From contig JBNJEA010000016.1 of NCBI GenBank assembly GCA_051745395.1, positions 1-33,839 on the forward strand: a DNA stretch of 33,839 nt, written 5' to 3'. Position 1 is the first letter of the stretch. Each line of letters starts with the position of its first letter. A program made the translations under genes and the position numbers. The notes beneath the pieces are model-generated. The model was not told where the DNA came from and ran no database searches. It worked only from the letters and a program-made list of their open reading frames with translations. Positions 28,713 through 33,839 of this stretch are shown in pieces. The stretch comes from JBNJEA01 sp051745395 (lineage in GTDB: Bacteria; Desulfobacterota; Desulfobacteria; Desulfobacterales; Desulfosalsimonadaceae).

Positions 28713-31001
28713 ATGACCCCCAATGAAGCGCCGGCAAGACACCAGTATTTGAAAACCGACCAGGAAATCTCCGCTGAGCTCCGCGATATCGCCGACCGGG
28801 TTTTCGGCGCCACCAATCTAAACGAAATCCTCATCGATTTAAAAGATGACATCATGTCGCTGTTTAACGCGGAACGTTTGACCATATACATGGTCGACGG
28901 CGTAAAAAAGGAGCTGGTGTCGTTTTTCATGTCCGCCGGCGAGGTCGATGAAATCCGCGTGCCGATTTCGGGCCACAGCATCGTAGGCTTTGCCGTGGCC
29001 AACCGGAAGTTGATCAATATCTCCGACGTCTATGATGAAATGGAGCTTTCCGCCATTGACCCGGAACTCAAATTTGACAGCACCTGGGACAAGAAGATGG
29101 CCTTCCGCACCAAGGAGGTCATGGCCGCGCCCATTATTTTCAAGCGGTTTTTACTGGGGGCGATCCAGTTGGTCAACCACAAGGCGGGCACCCCGTTTGT
29201 CGATACCGATCAGGAAAAAATCCAGGGGCTGGTCGAGGTGCTGGGCAATGCATTTTATTTCCACAAGGCCATGGCGGCCAAGGGCAAAACCAACCGCTTC
29301 GAACACCTGATCGTTAACCATTTTATCAGCCAGAAGGACGTAAAACAGGCAGCCGATACAGCCCGATCGAAAAAGGTGGCCGTGGAAGACGTCCTCATGC
29401 GCGATTTCGGCATCTCCAAGTCCGATATCTGCACGGCGCTTTCCAAATATTACGGCATCGATTTTATCGAGTTTTCCGAAAACTTTCGCAAACCTCTCGA
29501 TTTGTTGACCCATTTAAAGCAGGATTACCTGCGGCGCGATGTGTGGGTGCCCCTGCGGAAAGACGACGATGACGCCGTGTTAATCGCCATCGATAACCCG
29601 CACAACCTGATGAAGACCGATCAGATTGAACGGATTTTCAAGGGGCGGCAAATCAAGTACGTGGTGGCGTTAAAGCAGGATATCCTCAACTTCATCGACC
29701 TGTTTACCCGGGTGGAAAAGGCCTCCGCCGACGCCGCGGGGAATAAGGCCCAGGCGCGGGGGCAGGCGGATGAATCCGAACGCTTCGGTGCGGAAACCAG
29801 CAGCATCGTGGTCCGGATGATCAACCGGTTGATTCTGGATGCCTGTGAGCGCGGCGCTTCCGATATTCACATCGAGCCCTTCGCCGACAACCGGGACGCC
29901 AAGGTTCGCATCCGGATCGACGGGGCCTGTTCGGTCTATCAGACCATTCCGGCCGTTCACCGGGATGCCGTGGTATCGCGGATTAAAATCATGGCCAACT
30001 TAGATATTGCCGAGCGCAGAAAACCCCAGGACGGCAAAATCGCTTTTAAGAAATTCGGCGGCAAAGACGTGGAGCTTCGCGTGGCGACCATGCCCACCCA
30101 GGGCGGCCTGGAAGACGTGGTGCTTCGGATTTTAGCCGCCGGCGAGCCCCTGCCGTTGGATAAAATCGGCTTTTCCGAGGCCAACTACGCCAATTTTTTA
30201 AAGGTCGTCAACCAACCCTATGGCATTATTTTCGTCTGTGGGCCCACCGGTTCCGGCAAGACCACCACGCTGCATTCGGCGCTCGGCTATATCAACACCG
30301 ATGAGCGAAAGATCTGGACGGCCGAAGATCCTGTGGAAATCACCCAGGAAGGCCTGCGGCAGGTGCAGGTGAAGCCGAAAATCGGGTTTACCTTCGCCCA
30401 GGCCATGCGCTCGTTTCTGCGCCTGGACCCGGACGTGATCATGGTGGGGGAAATGCGCGACGAGGAAACCACCTCGATCGGCATCGAGGCCTCGTTGACC
30501 GGGCACCTGGTACTTTCGACCCTGCATACCAACACGGCGCCGGAAAGCATCACCCGGCTGCTCGACATGGGCATGGATCCGTTTAATTTCGCCGATGCCG
30601 TGCTGGCCATCATGGCCCAGCGCCTGGTCCGGACCCTGTGCGGCAAATGCAAGCGCGAATACCATCCCTCGGAGGCCGAGTTTGATGAGCTGGTCCGCGA
30701 ATACGGCGCCGAGGCATTTGAGAAAAAGGTCGGTCTCGCCTATACAAAGGATTTGGCCCTGTTTAAACCGGTGGGATGCGACACTTGCAATCATACCGGC
30801 TACCGGGGTCGGATGGGACTTCATGAACTGCTCATGGGCACCGACGGCATGAAGCGGTTAATCCAGCAGAAAGCCGAAATGGAGCAAATCCGCAACCAGG
30901 CCATCGCCGACGGCATGACGACCTTGAAGCAGGACGGCATTGAAAAGATTTTCGCCGGCCATTGCGATTTGCAGCAGGTGCGCAAGGTGTGCATCAAATA
31001 A
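28713..31001 (+). CDS. GAF-domain GspE/PilB-type ATPase
   Basis: This 762-residue hexameric secretion/pilus ATPase has an extra sensor domain. Residues about 10-185 form a GAF domain (ISAELRDIADRVFGATNLNE, FNAERLTIYMVDG, RVPISGHSIVGFAVANRKLI, APIIFKRFLLGAIQLVNH). An MshEN/GspE N-terminal domain follows (about 195-340). The core has GPTGSGKTT (Walker A, near 510-518), the Asp box, DPDVIMVGEMRDEETT (Walker B), and LSTLHTNTA. A C-terminal tetracysteine zinc motif (CGKCKREY, CDTCNHTGYRGR) is typical of PilB/GspE. CCGGAGG lies just before the ATG at 28713; the longer frame to 28671 lacks a site. No pilin, platform or secretin genes are adjacent, so it is an orphan ATPase. Confidence 0.9.
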   Translation: MTPNEAPARHQYLKTDQEISAELRDIADRVFGATNLNEILIDLKDDIMSLFNAERLTIYMVDGVKKELVSFFMSAGEVDEIRVPISGHSIVGFAVANRKLINISDVYDEMELSAIDPELKFDSTWDKKMAFRTKEVMAAPIIFKRFLLGAIQLVNHKAGTPFVDTDQEKIQGLVEVLGNAFYFHKAMAAKGKTNRFEHLIVNHFISQKDVKQAADTARSKKVAVEDVLMRDFGISKSDICTALSKYYGIDFIEFSENFRKPLDLLTHLKQDYLRRDVWVPLRKDDDDAVLIAIDNPHNLMKTDQIERIFKGRQIKYVVALKQDILNFIDLFTRVEKASADAAGNKAQARGQADESERFGAETSSIVVRMINRLILDACERGASDIHIEPFADNRDAKVRIRIDGACSVYQTIPAVHRDAVVSRIKIMANLDIAERRKPQDGKIAFKKFGGKDVELRVATMPTQGGLEDVVLRILAAGEPLPLDKIGFSEANYANFLKVVNQPYGIIFVCGPTGSGKTTTLHSALGYINTDERKIWTAEDPVEITQEGLRQVQVKPKIGFTFAQAMRSFLRLDPDVIMVGEMRDEETTSIGIEASLTGHLVLSTLHTNTAPESITRLLDMGMDPFNFADAVLAIMAQRLVRTLCGKCKREYHPSEAEFDELVREYGAEAFEKKVGLAYTKDLALFKPVGCDTCNHTGYRGRMGLHELLMGTDGMKRLIQQKAEMEQIRNQAIADGMTTLKQDGIEKIFAGHCDLQQVRKVCIK

Positions 31002-31007
31002 TTTTGC

Positions 31008-31436
31008 TCAATCTGCGCGTTTTTTGGGCGGACTGATCAGGGCTTCGCCGTCTATAACCGTCTGTCCGTCCTGGTTGGTGCAGGTGGTTTTGAGTTTTAC
31101 CCGGTTTTTTTCTTCCCGGATATCGGTGACCTCCACCCGGGCGGTCACGGTGTCGCCGTAATAGACCGGGGCGGTGAAATTAAGCACCTGCTGAATGTAA
31201 ATAGCACCCGGCCCCGGCAGTTTGTTGCCGATGACGGCTGAAATAAACCCGGCGGCGAGCATGCCGTGGGCGATGCGTTTTTTGAAAAACGTTTTTTCCG
31301 CATAGGCCGCATTGATGTGGGCCGGGTTGAAATCGCCGGTGATGCCGGCATAGGAATACACATCGGCTTCCGAGACCGTCTTGGTGAATTCGGCGGCATC
31401 GCCGATGGTGATTTCATCGATGCTTTTGCCCTCCAT
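31008..31436 (-). CDS. phaJ: MaoC-type (R)-specific enoyl-CoA hydratase
   Basis: A 142-residue single hot-dog domain protein of the MaoC/PhaJ group. The hydratase-2 signature is present as AGITGDFNPAHINAAYA with the catalytic Asp and His, followed by IAHGMLAAGFISAVIG. PhaJ hydrates trans-2-enoyl-CoA to (R)-3-hydroxyacyl-CoA, the monomer for PHA synthase. Placement directly downstream of phaE and the phasins supports that role, though close relatives serve other acyl-CoA pathways. AGGAG precedes the ATG. It converges with the GAF-ATPase gene, leaving six bases between stops. Confidence 0.85.
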   Translation of the reverse strand: MEGKSIDEITIGDAAEFTKTVSEADVYSYAGITGDFNPAHINAAYAEKTFFKKRIAHGMLAAGFISAVIGNKLPGPGAIYIQQVLNFTAPVYYGDTVTARVEVTDIREEKNRVKLKTTCTNQDGQTVIDGEALISPPKKRAD

Positions 31437-31467
31437 GAAGCTTCTCCTATAAAAATGCTCTTAGCCC

Positions 31468-32400
31468 TTAGCCGGCGGCCGCAGCCGCCCGGTTTTTGGG
31501 CGCCGCATCGCTTACTTGTTTTTCCAGGGTTTTGACCCGTTTTTTAAGGCGGTAAAGCTCCCGGTACACATCATCGATATCCCGGTTGGTGGGCACGCCG
31601 AAATACTGCAATACCGATTCGAGAAAATCTTTTCTGGCCGCCTGGTATTGCTGGTTGGCCGAAATGGCTTTCTGCATTGTCTGCAAGTAGCTCCGGGATT
31701 GAAACATCTGCGTGTAGCGGTTTTCCAGTATCTTGATCCATTGCTTGTAAAGCGCCTTGGAATCGCTGGGCATTTTTCCGGCCGCCGCCCAGTGGAGGAT
31801 CTGTTCCTGCATCTGTCTGGTGGCCTCTTCCACGGGCCCCCATAACAAAAGGATAAAACGCGTCGTTTCCCGTTGCATTTCATTGAACCGTTCAAGGCTG
31901 CAGTTGATTTTTTCCTGGTGAAGCGGGGTCAACCCCATCTGCGGCATATGGATGAGCTTTCTGAATTCCTTGTCATAAAAGTCGATCCATCGGTTGACGT
32001 CTTTTTCGTCCGGGCGAAAAAGATGTCGGGTATCGGCAAATCGATTCGTTATATCGAGAGGATCTGCCCCTTGCTGCTGAAGTTGGTGAAATGCCTGCCA
32101 TCCGGTCTGCACCAGGGCGGAAAGGACCTCGGGCCTTTTTGACATGTCCGAAAACAGGGATGATAACGCTTCCGGCTGCCCCATGCACTTGGCAAGGGTC
32201 TGCCAGTTGTCAAACATCGTGTCCCGATGCATCCGGTGGGGGTCATCATCGCTGCTGCTGTCGTCTTCAGTGGGGCCGGTGCTGTTTGCGGCCGGATCCG
32301 CCCCTGTTTGAAGCATCTGCTGCCAGGTTTGTGCCGCCTGGTTTATCCATTGGGAAAACAGGGCGGACATATCGCCGGTTTCTGTCTCCTTGGTTTCCAT
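31468..32400 (-). CDS. phaE: Class III PHA synthase subunit PhaE
   Basis: A 310-residue mostly helical protein that partners PhaC in class III polyhydroxyalkanoate synthases. The family pattern is visible: an N-terminal Trp/Gln-rich segment (WINQAAQTWQQMLQTG), the central MPQMGLTPLHQEKINCSLER, then WGPVEEATRQM, and a C-terminal coiled coil (DIDDVYRELYRLKKRVKTLE) ending in an Ala-rich tail. No phaC is in the window. Alternative short form: ATG at codon 11. It begins six bases after the upstream phasin stop and precedes phaJ by 31 bases, so all are probably one operon. Confidence 0.87.
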   Translation of the reverse strand: METKETETGDMSALFSQWINQAAQTWQQMLQTGADPAANSTGPTEDDSSSDDDPHRMHRDTMFDNWQTLAKCMGQPEALSSLFSDMSKRPEVLSALVQTGWQAFHQLQQQGADPLDITNRFADTRHLFRPDEKDVNRWIDFYDKEFRKLIHMPQMGLTPLHQEKINCSLERFNEMQRETTRFILLLWGPVEEATRQMQEQILHWAAAGKMPSDSKALYKQWIKILENRYTQMFQSRSYLQTMQKAISANQQYQAARKDFLESVLQYFGVPTNRDIDDVYRELYRLKKRVKTLEKQVSDAAPKNRAAAAAG

Positions 32401-32406
32401 GGCCCC

Positions 32407-32679
32407 TCATTTTTCCCCGGTCTGTTTTTCCAAAGTCGTTTTGACCTGCTCGTAGCTTTGGTCCATCGTGGTCTTTAAATCCCGGCATCCTTTTTTATAG
32501 GATTCAAGCCACTGCCGGATGGCCGTTTTGCTTTCCTCGGGCAGCCATGTGGCCTGTTCGAGAAACGAGTTGATCATTGTGTCGTTTTGTTCTCTTCCCA
32601 TTTCCAGGGCATTGTAGGCGCTGTCAAAAGCGGTTTTGTTGAAGTTGATCATTTGCCTGAGCACGTTGAGCTGTTCCAT
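32407..32679 (-). CDS. Phasin-like granule protein 1
   Basis: A 90-residue, wholly helical protein. The real start is the ATG at 32679 with AAGGAGGTG upstream; the frame to 32808 is a non-coding extension. It shares a pattern with the next phasin (QA-WL-E, then a Trp, K-G, and a downstream Asp): LEQATWLPEESKTAIRQWLE. Phasins coat PHA granules and control their size. The link to phaE and phaR supports this call more than sequence alone does. Confidence 0.75.
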   Translation of the reverse strand: MEQLNVLRQMINFNKTAFDSAYNALEMGREQNDTMINSFLEQATWLPEESKTAIRQWLESYKKGCRDLKTTMDQSYEQVKTTLEKQTGEK

Positions 32680-32782
32680 TTTCACCTCCTTGCCGGCGGG
32701 TGCGGCTTTCCGGGCTGTCTCCGGCCGGTTCGCCGGGGCCAACAGCCCGCAAAGCGCATAAACGGTCTGTCTATTTTCGGCA

Positions 32783-33040
32783 TTAGGATGCGGGAAACAT
32801 TTTTTCAATGCCGTTGAGGTTTTCGTCGATGACCTTTTTTACGGTGTCGCGCCCCTGCTTGCAGGCACCAAACCAGATATCGACGGATTTTTTGGCGTTT
32901 TCGTCGAGCCAGGGCGCCTGGTCGATAAACTGGCGAAACATTTGCTCGCTCTGATCCTGGACTTTGGCACCGGTATCAAAGGCGGTCTCAATACACGTAC
33001 GCCCGGTTTCAATGGAATTGTAAAAGATGTTGTTTTTCAT
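32783..33040 (-). CDS. Phasin-like granule protein 2
   Basis: An 85-residue helical protein starting at an ATG with CAGGAGG nine bases upstream. The segment FIDQAPWLDENAKKSVDIWF aligns by eye with the neighbouring phasin, so the two look like an old tandem duplication. It is the first gene behind a strong promoter with a TGC-rich putative PhaR site just upstream. The long frame back to 33181 runs through that promoter and is not translated in my reading. Confidence 0.77.
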   Translation of the reverse strand: MKNNIFYNSIETGRTCIETAFDTGAKVQDQSEQMFRQFIDQAPWLDENAKKSVDIWFGACKQGRDTVKKVIDENLNGIEKMFPAS

Positions 33041-33137
33041 TTGGGGCCTCCTGTTGTATGAATTATATGAAAGGATGTTGCTGCTAAATTCCACTATTGG
33101 TTTTATGGATCGGCAAAATTCGTTTGCCTTGTTTTTA

Positions 33138-33165
33138 AAGATAGTCGGGATTTTTTTTCTGTCAA
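33138..33165 (-). promoter_or_regulatory. Promoter of the phasin-phaE-phaJ operon
   Basis: On the minus strand a perfect TTGACA (33160-33165) and TATCTT (33138-33143) are 16 bases apart, with an A-tract in the spacer. The predicted start gives a leader of about 90 bases to the phasin ATG. Confidence 0.65.
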
Positions 33166-33175
33166 GAAACTTTTT

Positions 33176-33188
33176 TTGCATTGCACAA
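33176..33188. promoter_or_regulatory. TGC-rich putative PhaR operator (phasin side)
   Basis: TTGCATTGCACAA lies directly upstream of the phasin -35. PhaR repressors are known to bind TGC-rich, partly palindromic sequences in phasin promoters. A related word (TTGCACTGCAG, 33295-33305) lies upstream of phaR itself, consistent with joint repression and autoregulation. Confidence 0.5.
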
Positions 33189-33294
33189 TAGGTTTTGATA
33201 TGTGAAATTTTTGTTTTTTCATTATAACTTATTTAAATCGAATCAAATTTATATTTAATCGATTTTCACTTTGCTTTTACGGAAACGAATTATG

Positions 33295-33305
33295 TTGCAC
33301 TGCAG
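33295..33305. promoter_or_regulatory. TGC-rich putative PhaR operator (phaR side)
   Basis: TTGCACTGCAG shares TTGCA-TGCA spacing with the site at 33176. It lies about 30 bases before the phaR ATG, where a bound repressor could block transcription of its own gene. Confidence 0.42.
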
Positions 33306-33335
33306 AAAACCGATTCCAATGGAGGAAAACAGCCG

Positions 33336-33824
33336 ATGGACAAACCGATCCGCTTGAAACGATATGCCAACCGGCGGCTCTACAACACCCGGGACAGTGC
33401 CTACATGACGTTGACCCAGGTGGCCGGCCGGATCAAGCAGGGCGAGCAGTTCGAGGTCGTCGAGGCCCGCAGCGGCGAGGATGTTACAGCCTATACGCTG
33501 ACACAGGTCCTGCTGGAAGAGGCCAGGGCCAAAAATTTTCTGCTGCCGGCCCCCTTGCTGCACCTGATGATCCAGTACGGCGACAATCTGTTGGGCGAGT
33601 TTTTTGAAAAGCATCTGGACCAGGTGATTCGCAATTACCTGGCCTACAAAGGGTCGGTGGATGAACAATTCCGCCAATGGATGGAAATGGGAATGGGCCT
33701 GGTGGAAACCCCGGCAAAAACCTTCAGTGATCTGCTTGCACAGATTCAGGCCAAAACGTCATCGGTTTTTCAAAACACCGGGGCCGGCAACGAAAACAAA
33801 TCCGAAAACGGTGACAAGGAATAA
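33336..33824 (+). CDS. phaR: Polyhydroxyalkanoate synthesis regulator PhaR
   Basis: A 162-residue repressor that senses PHA granules: free PhaR binds phasin promoters, and granule surfaces titrate it away. Residues 1-60 are the conserved DNA-binding PHB_acc_N domain (IRLKRYANRRLYNTRDSAYM, then GEQFEVVEARSGEDVTAYTL). The rest is the granule-binding helical part, ending in a charged tail. GGAGGA lies nine bases before the ATG. It is transcribed away from the phasin operon, and the intergenic region carries two TGC-rich sites. This is a different protein from the PhaR synthase subunit of Bacillus. Confidence 0.93.
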   Translation: MDKPIRLKRYANRRLYNTRDSAYMTLTQVAGRIKQGEQFEVVEARSGEDVTAYTLTQVLLEEARAKNFLLPAPLLHLMIQYGDNLLGEFFEKHLDQVIRNYLAYKGSVDEQFRQWMEMGMGLVETPAKTFSDLLAQIQAKTSSVFQNTGAGNENKSENGDKE

Positions 33825-33839
33825 AAAAACGCGACCGAC

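Overview
The window looks like chromosomal DNA from an anaerobic, respiring Gram-negative bacterium, most likely a Desulfobacterota (sulfate-reducer-like) lineage. The pointers are a class I (strict-anaerobe type) hybrid cluster protein, multiheme c-type cytochromes, an HdrD-like Fe-S protein, many rhodanese domains, a TonB-dependent uptake operon, and a polyhydroxyalkanoate (PHA) cluster with PhaE and PhaR. This is a judgement from gene content; no rRNA or tRNA gene was seen.

Layout. (1) 1-848: the tail of a PIN-domain gene, then broken coding fragments. (2) 0.85-11.3 kb: an envelope and sulfur block. It holds a processive-type GT2 glycosyltransferase, an HdrD-like Fe-S protein fused to a VTT/TVP38 membrane domain, a GT-C mannosyltransferase-like protein, a cassette of exported rhodanese, outer-membrane beta-barrel and four-rhodanese lipoprotein, and a GT-C-like membrane region fused to a TIGR04283-type GT2. 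(3) 11.4-17.7 kb, minus strand: a TonB receptor, binding protein, FecCD permease, ATPase and DUF4198 operon. Ahead of it is a 5' region with its own promoter, three hairpins and an intrinsic terminator, which is either an attenuator/riboswitch-like leader or a small RNA. (4) 18.1-24.6 kb: a nitrogen-oxide/hydroxylamine block. It contains two cupins, an HTH-only Crp/Fnr-type regulator, a RelE/RHH toxin-antitoxin pair, a damaged hybrid-cluster-associated redox-disulfide protein, a NapC/NrfH-type tetraheme quinol dehydrogenase, an HAO-like octaheme cytochrome and hcp. Perfect FNR-type palindromes lie upstream of one cupin and of hcp. (5) 24.9-28.3 kb: cysE, cysK and metY for sulfide assimilation, with simple-sequence repeats between and after them. 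(6) 28.7-31.0 kb: a GAF-PilB/GspE ATPase. (7) 31.0-33.8 kb: a PHA block with phaJ, phaE, two phasins and divergent phaR.

How the genes may work together. The tetraheme protein would pass quinol electrons to the periplasmic octaheme enzyme, which would reduce nitrite to hydroxylamine and/or ammonia. Cytoplasmic Hcp would reduce leaked hydroxylamine or NO. This is the logic proposed for the reverse-HURM pathway of Nautilia. The rhodanese/barrel cassette suggests handling of sulfane sulfur or a chalcogen oxyanion at the outer membrane. The PHA block covers monomer supply (PhaJ), polymerisation (PhaE, with PhaC presumably elsewhere), granule coating (phasins) and repression (PhaR).
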